DNA of 64,000 nt from the NCBI RefSeq assembly GCF_040676775.1, contig NZ_JBFAPP010000002.1:1-64000 (forward strand), in the 5' to 3' direction. Source of the stretch: Micromonospora_G sp040676775. Its GTDB lineage: Bacteria > Actinomycetota > Actinomycetes > Mycobacteriales > Micromonosporaceae. Of the stretch, positions 50,376 to 59,514 are shown piece after piece (position 1 is the first letter of the stretch; the number at the start of each line of letters is the position of its first letter). Under the pieces are notes generated by a model. That model was not told the DNA's origin. It searched no databases and saw only the letters and a program-made list of their open reading frames with translations. The translations under genes were made by a program, and so were the position numbers.

Positions 50376-50475
50376 GACCGACGTTCCCGCCGGTCGGCGT
50401 GACCGACGTCGCCGCCGGTCGGCGTGACCGACGTCGCCGCTGGTCGGGGTGACCGACGTCGCCGCGGGCCGAGGT
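50376..50475. repeat. Noncoding 25-bp tandem repeat, four units
   Basis: Units at 50376, 50401, 50426 and 50451, each 25 bp, are built on gaccgacgtcgccgccggtc with one to five differences. A fifth decayed piece follows (about 50476-50495). Each unit has a gaccgacgtc core. The array lies between divergent genes and ends ~40 bp before the promoter of the first DUF4240 gene. Confidence 0.9.
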
Positions 50476-50531
50476 TGCCGCTGGCCGGGCGGAGACCGGC
50501 CGGAGCGTGGCTTCGGCGGGGGTGGCGGGCG

Positions 50532-50554
50532 ATGTCACAGCGGTCTGCCAGACT
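50532..50554 (+). promoter_or_regulatory. Damage-type (RecA-NDp/PafBC-like) promoter of the first DUF4240 gene
   Basis: ATGTCACAG (50532-50540), exactly 8 nt, then CAGACT (50549-50554) and 8 nt to the ATG. The upstream box matches TTGTCRGTG at 6/9, including the TGTC(A) core. The -10 departs from TANNNT at the first base. Confidence 0.4.
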
Positions 50555-50562
50555 GCCGGGAC

Positions 50563-51096
50563 ATGAGGACCGACGACTTCTGGGCGCTGATCGACGATGC
50601 CCGCACCGGCGCCGACGGCAACAGCGAGGCGATCATCGCGCGGGCGGTGGCCCTGCTGGCGGCCCGGGACGTGACCGAGATCGCCGGTTTCGACCAGCAC
50701 CTGTGGCGGGTGCTGGCGGCCTCCTACCGGGCGGATCTCTGGGGTGCGGCGTACCTGATCAACGGGGGCTGCTCCGACGACGGCTTCGAGTACTTCCGCT
50801 GCTGGCTGATCCTCCAGGGGCGGGCGACCTTCGCCCAGGCGGTCAAGGACCCCGACTCCCTGGCCGCGCTGCCCGCGGTCCGCCAGGCGGCGGTCACCGG
50901 CGAGGAGTTCGAGGCCGAGGACGTACTGCACCTGGCCCGCAACGCCTACCTGAAGGCGACCGCGAGCGAGCTGCCGGCGCAGGAGCACGCCGCCTACCCG
51001 GAGCTGGACGAGTTCTGGGACTTCGACGACGAGGCCAGCGCTCGCCAGCAGCTGCCCCGGCTCGCGGCACTCTTCGTGGAGCCGCCCGCCGAGTGA
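50563..51096 (+). CDS. DUF4240 family protein (copy 1)
   Basis: 177-residue acidic cytosolic protein. MRTDDFWALIDDAR at the N-terminus, DLWGAAYLINGGCSDDGFEYFRCWLILQGR in the middle and DEFWDFDDE near the end match the DUF4240 pattern, a family of unknown function that is widespread in actinobacteria. No catalytic motif is evident; conserved Trp, Cys and paired Asp residues stand out. ATG 50563 fits both the family start and the promoter spacing. The next gene is a paralogue, 94 bp downstream, with its own promoter, so this is a tandem duplication rather than an operon. Confidence 0.85.
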   Translation: MRTDDFWALIDDARTGADGNSEAIIARAVALLAARDVTEIAGFDQHLWRVLAASYRADLWGAAYLINGGCSDDGFEYFRCWLILQGRATFAQAVKDPDSLAALPAVRQAAVTGEEFEAEDVLHLARNAYLKATASELPAQEHAAYPELDEFWDFDDEASARQQLPRLAALFVEPPAE

Positions 51097-51159
51097 CCGG
51101 CACCGTCGGGTGGAGAACCGGCGCCGTCGCGCCGTCGATGCCGTCCCGACGACCGGGGG

Positions 51160-51182
51160 TTGTCGTAGGCCACCGGCACAAT
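51160..51182 (+). promoter_or_regulatory. Damage-type (RecA-NDp/PafBC-like) promoter of the second DUF4240 gene
   Basis: TTGTCGTAG (51160-51168), exactly 8 nt, then CACAAT (51177-51182) and 8 nt to the ATG. The upstream box matches 7/9. The -10 departs from TANNNT at the first base. Confidence 0.45.
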
Positions 51183-51190
51183 GTCGCGCC

Positions 51191-51805
51191 ATGGACATCG
51201 ACGGGTTCTGGGACCTGATCGAGCGCTCGGCGGTACCGGCCGGGTCACCGGACGACCGGCTGGAGTGGCTCACCGACCGGCTCGCCGAGCTTCCGGTCGC
51301 CGAGATCATGGACTTTCCGGTACGCCTCGACGAGCTGCGCCGCCGGGCCGACACCCACCTGCTGTGGGGTGCGGCGTACCGGATCTGTGCCGGTCACTGT
51401 TCCGATGACGGTTTCCACTACTTCCAGGCGTGGCTGGTCGGACTCGGTCGGGACGTTTTCGAGCGGGTCGTGCGTGATCCGGACGAGCTGGCCGAGGTGC
51501 CGGCGGTACGGCGACTGGCCGGGCGGGCGCTGCGCGACTGGGACGACGACGAGTGGCCGGACTGGGAGGGGCTCGACTACGTGGCGGACACGGCGTACGA
51601 GCGGGTGACCGACGGGTCCGAGGAGCTGGACGAGGTGCTGGAACGCGACGGCTTCGACGTGCAGCTCACCCCGGATCCGTCCGACGCACGCTGGGACGTG
51701 GCGGATCCGGAGGAGGTCGCGGCCCGATTCCCCCGGTTGGCGCGGATGTTCCCGCTGACACCCGAGGAGGAACACCGGCCGGCTGGGCGTTCGACGGTGG
51801 CGTGA
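51191..51805 (+). CDS. DUF4240 family protein (copy 2)
   Basis: 204-residue acidic protein, paralogue of the preceding gene. MDIDGFWDLIERS, HLLWGAAYRICAGHCSDDGFHYFQAWLVGLGR and a C-terminal WxVADPEEVAARFPRLARMF segment align with copy 1 (FWALIDD, LWGAAYLINGGCSDDGFEYFRCWLILQGR, PRLAALF). It is longer through an acidic insert (WDDDEWPDWEGLDY). Function unknown. ATG 51191 is set by the family start and the promoter. lepA begins 236 bp downstream. Confidence 0.85.
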   Translation: MDIDGFWDLIERSAVPAGSPDDRLEWLTDRLAELPVAEIMDFPVRLDELRRRADTHLLWGAAYRICAGHCSDDGFHYFQAWLVGLGRDVFERVVRDPDELAEVPAVRRLAGRALRDWDDDEWPDWEGLDYVADTAYERVTDGSEELDEVLERDGFDVQLTPDPSDARWDVADPEEVAARFPRLARMFPLTPEEEHRPAGRSTVA

Positions 51806-52041
51806 ACCGGGTCAGCGGGAACTAGATCACGCGCGAGCGGGTTCGGCGGGGGACCGAGCGGGCTCGGGGTGATCGGATGGGCTGCGCCGGGGTTTCCGGA
51901 GGGCATGGGATCATAGAGAGTGGTCGGCCCCCGCGCCGACCGACGCGTACCGCCCGCCGGGCCGTCGCGTACCGCTGACCAGCCCGACCATGCCAGCTTG
52001 CCAGCCCGACCCGCTCGCCAGCCCGATTAGAACGGACCGCC

Positions 52042-53927
<1,886 letters not shown>

Positions 53928-53931
<4 letters not shown>

Positions 53932-54455
53932 GCCCGCGGGCGTACGGGACGGACGCGTCGTTCTGCCCGCGCTGCGGTGCGCCGCTGCCCGGGGCCCCGC
54001 CCACCGCCTGCGGCTCGTGCGGGTACAACCTGTTCGTCAACGCCCGCCCGACGGGCAGCCTGATCGTGCTCGACGGCGACCCGGTCACGCCCCGCTTCCT
54101 GGCCCTGCGCCGCTCCGCCGAGCCCCGCTCGGGGCTCTGGGAAACCCCGGGCGGCTTCTGCGACGGGTGGGAGCACCCGGCCACCGCCGCGGTCCGGGAG
54201 GGACGCGAGGAACTCGGCGTCGAGGTCAAGCTCGGCGACTTCGTCGGCATGTACGTCGGCAGCTACGACTACCAGGGCGAGACACTGCCCGTACTGGATG
54301 TCTTCTACCTGGCCACGATCGACGCGGGTGAGATCCGGCTCGATCCGGCGGAGTCGTCCGAGATGACGTGGTTCGATCTGGCCGATCCGCCCACACTGGC
54401 CTTCGAAACCATGGACCAGGCCGTTCGGGCTGCCGCACGACAACTGGGATGTTAA
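53928..54455 (+). CDS. NUDIX hydrolase with N-terminal zinc ribbon
   Basis: 175-residue Mg-dependent pyrophosphohydrolase of nucleoside-diphosphate-x compounds. The Nudix box GFCDGWEHPATAAVREGREELGV fits Gx5Ex7REUxEExGU. A CxxC...CxxC zinc ribbon (FCPRCGAPL, CGSCGYN) at 13-33 recalls NudC-like and related families. The substrate is not predictable. GTG 53928 overlaps the lepA stop by 4 bp, indicating translational coupling. Confidence 0.93.
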
Positions 54456-54536
54456 GTCGGTTTGAGAATTCAGCGGGTCGGGCACTATGCCGTCACCACA
54501 CAACAGGGTGTGGATGACTTGAGTAGGAGACGACCG

Positions 54537-54818
54537 ATGACTGTTGCTGGCATCATCACCGCACTCATTGTTGGCCTGATCGTCGGTGCGCTCGGCCGCC
54601 TGGTCGTGCCCGGCAAGCAGAACATCCCGATGTGGCTGCACATGCTGATCGGTGTAGGCGCCGCGCTTCTCGGTACCGTGATCGCACGGGCCGCGGGCAT
54701 CGCGACCGAAACCGCCGGTATCGACTGGCGCGAGCTGCTGGTCCAGGTTGTCGTCGCGGCGATCGCGGTGGCCATCGTGGCCGGTGTCGGTGGACGCCGC
54801 AGCGTCAGCCGCTACTGA
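54537..54818 (+). CDS. GlsB/YeaQ/YmgE family membrane protein
   Basis: 93-residue protein of the transglycosylase-associated/stress-response membrane family. There are three hydrophobic helices (TVAGIITALIVGLIVGALGRL; MWLHMLIGVGAALLGTVIARA; LLVQVVVAAIAVAIVAGV) with the characteristic GxLGRLVVPGKQ loop. ATG 54537 has AGGAGA at 54525-54530 and a 6-nt spacer. The family is often stress-induced; its biochemical role is unknown. A hairpin follows ~40 nt after the stop. Confidence 0.9.
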   Translation: MTVAGIITALIVGLIVGALGRLVVPGKQNIPMWLHMLIGVGAALLGTVIARAAGIATETAGIDWRELLVQVVVAAIAVAIVAGVGGRRSVSRY

Positions 54819-54859
54819 CCCCCGGTAGCAACGTAGCTACCTCCCCCCTTGTACGACAT

Positions 54860-54899
54860 GGCAGGGGCGTCCGACCGAAACCGGTCCGGCGCCCCTGCC
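54860..54899 (+). terminator. Hairpin terminator after the GlsB-type gene
   Basis: 17-bp arms (54860-54876 and 54883-54899) with two mismatches and a 6-nt loop; the outer ten base pairs are perfect (ggcaggggcg). Confidence 0.7.
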
Positions 54900-54927
54900 G
54901 TACGTGCTGGGTGGGTTGCCCGGTGGT

Positions 54928-54933
54928 TAGGGT
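54928..54933 (+). promoter_or_regulatory. -10 element TAGGGT, leaderless start of the MOSC gene
   Basis: TAGGGT, then 7 nt, then the ATG at 54941. Confidence 0.5.
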
Positions 54934-54940
54934 GGGTGCC

Positions 54941-55585
54941 ATGACAGGCAGACTCGTCTCGGTCAACCTGGCCGTCGTGACCCTGGCTCCCTGGGCCGGG
55001 GATCCGAGCGGACGCAGCGGCATCGACAAGCGCCCCGCGCCGGGACCGGTGACGCTGCGCGCCGGCGGAGTGGACGGCGACTTCGTCGGCGAACTCTCGG
55101 TCCACGGCGGCCCGGACAAGGCGGTCTACTCGTACGCCCGCGAGGACGCCGCCTGGTGGTCACGGGAACTGGGGCGGGAGATCCCGCCCGGTGGCTTCGG
55201 CGAGAACCTCTCCACCGAGGGCCTCGACCTGACCGGCGCGGTGATCGGCGAGCACTGGCAGGTCGGCTCGGCGCTGCTCGAGGTGAGCCAGCCGCGTACG
55301 CCCTGCCGGACGTTCGCCGGCTTCTGGGACGTACGCGATCTGATCAAACGCTTCACCGCGCGGGCGCTGCCCGGCGCCTACCTGCGGGTGCTCCGCGACG
55401 GTGAGGTGACGGCGGGCGACGAGGTGACGGTGGTGCACCGGCCAGCGCACGGGGTGACGATCGGGGAGACGTTCCGGGCCCTGAACCTCACGCCGGAGCT
55501 GCTGCCGCGACTGCTCGACGTACCCGAACTCCCGGCCCACCTGCGGGAGCGGGTCGAGCGGCGGACCGCCCGCCAGCCCCGCTAG
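54941..55585 (+). CDS. MOSC domain protein (YiiM-like)
   Basis: 214-residue MOSC-domain protein, the fold found at the C-terminus of molybdenum cofactor sulfurases and in YiiM-type N-hydroxylated-base reductases. VDGDFVGELSVHGGPDKAVYSYAREDAAWW and PGGFGENLSTEGLDL are MOSC signatures. The conserved Cys is in SQPRTPCRTFAGFWD. The mARC-like N-terminal beta-barrel is absent. ATG 54941 is 7 nt after a TAGGGT -10. A VOC-type gene follows 21 nt later, possibly co-transcribed. Confidence 0.92.
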   Translation: MTGRLVSVNLAVVTLAPWAGDPSGRSGIDKRPAPGPVTLRAGGVDGDFVGELSVHGGPDKAVYSYAREDAAWWSRELGREIPPGGFGENLSTEGLDLTGAVIGEHWQVGSALLEVSQPRTPCRTFAGFWDVRDLIKRFTARALPGAYLRVLRDGEVTAGDEVTVVHRPAHGVTIGETFRALNLTPELLPRLLDVPELPAHLRERVERRTARQPR

Positions 55586-55606
55586 GGAAGGCAGAGGATC
55601 GTCGGC

Positions 55607-56347
55607 ATGGCGCTGCGACCCGTCCAGGTGAACATCAAGGCCCTCGATGACTCGGCGGTCGGCCGGTTCTGGGCCGAAGCGCTCGGCTGGAGTGCGTACC
55701 GGCCCGGGGTGACCACCTACGTCGGACCCGTCGGTGGCTACGTCTGGCCGGACCCGGTCGCCGTCGGCATCAACGTCGTTCCCGTTCCGGAACCCAGGAC
55801 GACAACGAAGAACCGCGTCCACCTCGACCTCGCCACCACCTCCGCGGCCCATCAGGCGGAGTTGGTCGCGCGCCTGGTGGCTTTCGGTGCGACGCCCGCC
55901 GACGTGGGCCAGGGGACCGTGCCGTGGACCGTTCTCGCCGACCCGGAGGGCAACGAGTTCTGCGTCCTGGAGCCCCGGGAGGTCTACCGGGACACCGGGC
56001 CGATCGCCGCGGTGGTGGTCGACTGCCAGGATCCGCGGGTCATGGGCCGGTTCTGGGGTGAGGCGTTGGACTGGACCCTGCACCAGGTGACCGACGACCA
56101 GGCGGTGCTCCGCTCCGCGAAGGGCGTCGGCCCGTACCTCGAGTTCCTTCGCCGGCCCGGCGTGAAGACCGTGCCGGACCGGGTCCATCTCGACCTGCTG
56201 CCGTACCCCGGTGACGACAAGGCGGCGGAGGTGGCCCGGCTGCGGGCCCTCGGTGCCACCGACCTCGACCTCGGCCAGGGCGACGTGCCGTGGACGTGCC
56301 TGGTCGACCCGGAGGGCCACGAGTTCTGCGTCCTCGCCCCGTCCTGA
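55607..56347 (+). CDS. Double VOC (glyoxalase-like) domain protein
   Basis: 246 residues made of two tandem glyoxalase/bleomycin-resistance-type domains (about 5-120 and 130-244). Each ends in a matching block (VPWTVLADPEGNEFCVL and VPWTCLVDPEGHEFCVL), and each begins with a hydrophobic strand and (R)FWxEALxW. The repeat points to internal duplication. Such proteins bind small metabolites or metals; the substrate is unknown. ATG 55607 has AGGCAGAGG upstream. It converges on the gene at 56358. Confidence 0.9.
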   Translation: MALRPVQVNIKALDDSAVGRFWAEALGWSAYRPGVTTYVGPVGGYVWPDPVAVGINVVPVPEPRTTTKNRVHLDLATTSAAHQAELVARLVAFGATPADVGQGTVPWTVLADPEGNEFCVLEPREVYRDTGPIAAVVVDCQDPRVMGRFWGEALDWTLHQVTDDQAVLRSAKGVGPYLEFLRRPGVKTVPDRVHLDLLPYPGDDKAAEVARLRALGATDLDLGQGDVPWTCLVDPEGHEFCVLAPS

Positions 56348-56357
56348 CGCGCAACCG

Positions 56358-57221
56358 CTATCCCTCGGCGTAGACCTCGGCCACGACCAGCGCCGAGTTG
56401 GCCGACCCGTCGGTGATCGGATGCCACGCGCCCTCGTCGGCGGTCCACTGCAGATTCTCGAAACTGACCCGCTTCACCCCGTTGTCGCCGGCGTGCGAGA
56501 CGAGCCAGTGGGCGTAACGCCAACCGGTCTGGACACTGGCCGCGGGAACCGCCAGACCGGTCATTTCGGCCGGCACCGTGGTCTGCAACTTGCCCCAGTC
56601 CAGGTTCAGCCCGGTGGTGAGCGCGGTCGCGGCGGCGGCGCCGCGCAGCAGCGGTTCGCTGCCGACGGTGCAGGCGACGGCGCCGGTCGCGTTGCCCAAC
56701 AGCGCCCTGGTCAGTACGGCCGACTCGTCGGCCCACTTCTCGTACGCCTCCGGGAACGCCGATCGCTGTACCCGCTGGGCGGCGTCGGTCACCCGCATCT
56801 GCTCCCAGCCCTTGACCTTCTTCAGCGCGGCGTAGAACTTGTCCGCCGCGTAGCGCGGATCGCGGATCTTCTCCGGGGTGCCCCAACCCTGGCTCGGGCG
56901 CTGCTGGAACAGCCCCACCGAGTCACGGTCACCGCCGGCCAGGTTCTCCAACCTGGACTCCTGGAACGCGGTGGCGAGGGCGACCACTACGGCCTGCTCC
57001 GGCATCTTGCGTTTGGCACCGATCGCGGCGATGGTCGCGGCGTTCGCCATCTGCTCCGGGTTGAGGTTGACCCGACCGTCGGCCTCGACGACGCAGCCGC
57101 GTACGGCGCTCGGCAGCGGCAGTTTGCCGACGATCTCGCGCGAGCCCAGGTAGACCCCGAGTGCGGCAACCGCCGCGAGCGCCACGCCAGCCGCCACCAT
57201 CGCTCGAGTCCGCACCCGCAC
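56358..57221 (-). CDS. Secreted or membrane-anchored lysozyme-like protein
   Basis: 287 residues. An N-terminal signal/anchor (about 9-27) precedes an exported domain. The region ALATAFQESRLENLAGGDRDSVGLFQQRPSQGWG (about 80-115) resembles the start of lysozyme-like/transglycosylase folds, with a candidate catalytic Glu in FQESRL followed by SVGLFQQRP. The rest (YAHWLVSHAGDNGVKRVSFENLQW) is an unrecognised extension, possibly acting on cell wall or chaperoning export. ATG 57221 is the only start before the signal. Activity is inferred only from the motif. Confidence 0.78.
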   Translation of the reverse strand: MRVRTRAMVAAGVALAAVAALGVYLGSREIVGKLPLPSAVRGCVVEADGRVNLNPEQMANAATIAAIGAKRKMPEQAVVVALATAFQESRLENLAGGDRDSVGLFQQRPSQGWGTPEKIRDPRYAADKFYAALKKVKGWEQMRVTDAAQRVQRSAFPEAYEKWADESAVLTRALLGNATGAVACTVGSEPLLRGAAAATALTTGLNLDWGKLQTTVPAEMTGLAVPAASVQTGWRYAHWLVSHAGDNGVKRVSFENLQWTADEGAWHPITDGSANSALVVAEVYAEG

Positions 57222-57413
57222 CCCCTGCTCGTCCGGTCGGCCCGACCCGTCTGTGCCGCTCCGTCGGCCCGTCGCGGGCCGTGGATGATCGGCGAACAGG
57301 GCCTAGCGTACGTCCCGACTCCGTACTCTCGGCCAGCCTTGTTTTCCCGGTAAACCTGTGCTCATCGGTCCTTCACCGGTTCTCTACCGGCGCCTGACAC
57401 CGCTCGTTGCTGC

Positions 57414-58199
57414 TCAGGCCCCGGGTACCCAACGAGCGGGCCGTTTCTCGCGGAACGCGAGGATTCCCTCCCGTCCCTCCTCGGAGAGGAAGTAGCGGGT
57501 CGACAGGGCGCCGAGTTCGGCGAGTTCGGCGCGCAGGTCGGTGGCGGCCGGCCGGCGCAGCAGCTCCTTGGTCCCGGCCAGGGCACCGGGTGCGCCCCGG
57601 ACCAGCGCGGCGCAGTACGCGGCCACTGTCTCGTCCAGCGCGTCCGCCGGCACCGCCCGGCTGACCAGCCCGATTCGTTCGGCCCGGTCGCCGTCGAAGG
57701 TCTCACCGGTCAGGTAGAGCTCGGCGGCGGCGCGCGGCTGCAACCGGGGCAGAACGGTCGCCGAGATCACCGCCGGGATCACCCCGATCCGTACCTCGGT
57801 GAAGGCGAAGGTCGCCTCGGACGTACAGACGGCGATGTCGGCGGCGGCGATCAGCCCCAGCCCGCCCGCGCGGGCCGGCCCGGCCACCCGGGCGACGATC
57901 GGCTTCGGGCACTCCCGCACCGCGGCGAGTACGTCACCGAGCTTGCCGGCGGGCACCGAGCCGCTACTGAACGCCGCCGCCGTTTCCTTCAGGTCGGCGC
58001 CGGAGCAGAAGACCGGCCCGGTGTGTGACAGGACCACCGCACGTACTGTGTCGTCCGTCACAGCGTCGTCCAGTGCGGCGAGTAGCTGGCTCATCAGCGG
58101 TGTGGAGAGCGCATTGCGGTTGTGCGGGCTGTCCAGCGTGAGGGTGGTCACCCCGGGTGAGGTCGACACCCGGACGAGCGTGTCGGGGGCTGCGGTCAT
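57414..58199 (-). CDS. Enoyl-CoA hydratase/isomerase family protein
   Basis: 261-residue crotonase-fold enzyme. CSGADLKE (oxyanion hole) and the RAGGLGLIAAADIAVCTSEATFAFTEVRIGVIPAVIS block are family hallmarks. The equivalent of the second catalytic Glu lies in the TEVRIGVIPA region, where a Val/Ile stretch replaces the usual E(x)LG, so hydratase activity is uncertain. In actinobacteria a similar gene often pairs with acyl-CoA dehydrogenases, none of which is nearby. ATG 58199 is 6 nt from TAGTGT. The promoter is back to back with that of hemW. Confidence 0.9.
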   Translation of the reverse strand: MTAAPDTLVRVSTSPGVTTLTLDSPHNRNALSTPLMSQLLAALDDAVTDDTVRAVVLSHTGPVFCSGADLKETAAAFSSGSVPAGKLGDVLAAVRECPKPIVARVAGPARAGGLGLIAAADIAVCTSEATFAFTEVRIGVIPAVISATVLPRLQPRAAAELYLTGETFDGDRAERIGLVSRAVPADALDETVAAYCAALVRGAPGALAGTKELLRRPAATDLRAELAELGALSTRYFLSEEGREGILAFREKRPARWVPGA

Positions 58200-58204
58200 G
58201 CCGG

Positions 58205-58211
58205 CACACTA
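58205..58211. promoter_or_regulatory. Overlapping divergent -10 elements of the echA-like gene and hemW
   Basis: On the minus strand TAGTGT (58206-58211) is 6 nt before ATG 58199. On the plus strand CACACT (58205-58210) is 6 nt before ATG 58217. The two start codons are only 17 bp apart. Confidence 0.5.
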
Positions 58212-58216
58212 GTCGC

Positions 58217-59440
58217 ATGCCCGGCGTCCTTCCCGAAGGTGAACCCGTACCCGCTGACGGTTCGCTGCCCCGTACCGCCCTGACCGCCGTCGGCGCCAGG
58301 GGGTTCGGGGTCTACGTGCACGTGCCCTTCTGCGCCAGCCGGTGCGGATACTGCGACTTCAACACGTACACGGCCACCGAACTCGGCGGTGGTGGCGGCC
58401 GGGACGGCTACGCCGACTCGGTGCTGGCCGAGCTGGCGTTGGCCGGGCGGGTGCTCGGCGAGGCCCCGCCGCGCCGGGTGGACACCGTTTTCGTCGGCGG
58501 CGGCACCCCGACCCTGCTGCCCGCCGACGAGCTGGCCCGGATCCTCGACGGGATCGACCGGACCTGGGGGCTGGCCGCCGACGCCGAGGTCACCACCGAG
58601 GCGAACCCGGAGTCGGTGACACCGGAGTCGCTCAAGACGCTGCGGGCCGCCGGTTACACCCGGATCTCGCTGGGCATGCAGTCCGCCGCCGCCGGGGTGC
58701 TCGCCCTGCTGGACCGCAAGCACACCCCCGGCCGGGCGGTGCAGGCCGCGCTGGAGGCGCGTGACGCCGGCTTCGACCACGTGAACCTGGACCTGATCTA
58801 CGGCACGCCGGGCGAGACCGCCGAGGACTTCGCCGCCTCGCTGGCGGCGGTCACCGAGGCGGGCGTCGACCACGTGAGCGCGTACGCCCTGATCGTGGAG
58901 GACGGCACCCGGCTGGCCGGTCGGATGCGGCGCGGCGAGCTGCCGTACCCCAGTGACGACGTGGCGGCGGACCGCTACCTGGCCGCGGAGGCCGCCCTCG
59001 GCGCGGCCGGTTTCTCCTGGTACGAGGTTTCCAACTGGGCCCGCACCGCCGACGCCCGGTGCCGGCACAACCTGCTCTACTGGACCGGCGGGGACTGGTG
59101 GGGCCTCGGGCCGGGGGCGCACAGCCACGTCGGCGGCGTGCGCTGGTGGAACGTCAAACACCCCACCGCGTACGCGTCCCGCCTGGCCGCCGGGGAGTCT
59201 CCCGGTCACGCCCGGGAACTGCTCACCGGGGACGACCAGCACGTGGAGGACGTGATGCTGCGGCTGCGCCTGGACTCGGGGCTGCCGTTGGCCGGGCTCG
59301 ACGACGCCGGTCGGCTCGGCGCGGACCGGGCCCTGGCCGACGGCCTGCTGAGCGGCCCCGAGTACGCGGCCGGCCGGGCGGTGCTGACCCTGCGGGGCCG
59401 GCTGCTCGCCGACGCCGTGGTACGTGACCTGCTGCCCTGA
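58217..59440 (+). CDS. hemW: HemW (radical SAM, coproporphyrinogen dehydrogenase-like heme chaperone)
   Basis: 407-residue radical SAM protein. The cluster motif C39-x3-C43-x2-C46 (PFCASRCGYCDFNTYT) is the HemW/HemN form. DTVFVGGGTPTLLPADEL and EANPESVTPESL follow. The three-cysteine motif and lack of an extra N-terminal Cys place it with HemW rather than oxygen-independent coproporphyrinogen oxidase HemN. ATG 58217 was chosen from the conserved GVYVHVPFC spacing and the -10 position. hrcA-dnaJ lie ~1 kb downstream, the usual actinobacterial order. Confidence 0.95.
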   Translation: MPGVLPEGEPVPADGSLPRTALTAVGARGFGVYVHVPFCASRCGYCDFNTYTATELGGGGGRDGYADSVLAELALAGRVLGEAPPRRVDTVFVGGGTPTLLPADELARILDGIDRTWGLAADAEVTTEANPESVTPESLKTLRAAGYTRISLGMQSAAAGVLALLDRKHTPGRAVQAALEARDAGFDHVNLDLIYGTPGETAEDFAASLAAVTEAGVDHVSAYALIVEDGTRLAGRMRRGELPYPSDDVAADRYLAAEAALGAAGFSWYEVSNWARTADARCRHNLLYWTGGDWWGLGPGAHSHVGGVRWWNVKHPTAYASRLAAGESPGHARELLTGDDQHVEDVMLRLRLDSGLPLAGLDDAGRLGADRALADGLLSGPEYAAGRAVLTLRGRLLADAVVRDLLP

Positions 59441-59457
59441 CCTCCGGTCGGGCCCGC

Positions 59458-59493
59458 GCTGGCTCGGGCCGGTCCGGACCGACCCGAGCCAGC
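59458..59493. terminator. Bidirectional terminator between hemW and the DUF4870 gene
   Basis: A 16-bp stem with one mismatch (gctggctcgggccggt with accgacccgagccagc) and a ccgg loop lies between convergent genes. Confidence 0.75.
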
Positions 59494-59514
59494 GGATCTT
59501 GCCTGCCTGACGGC

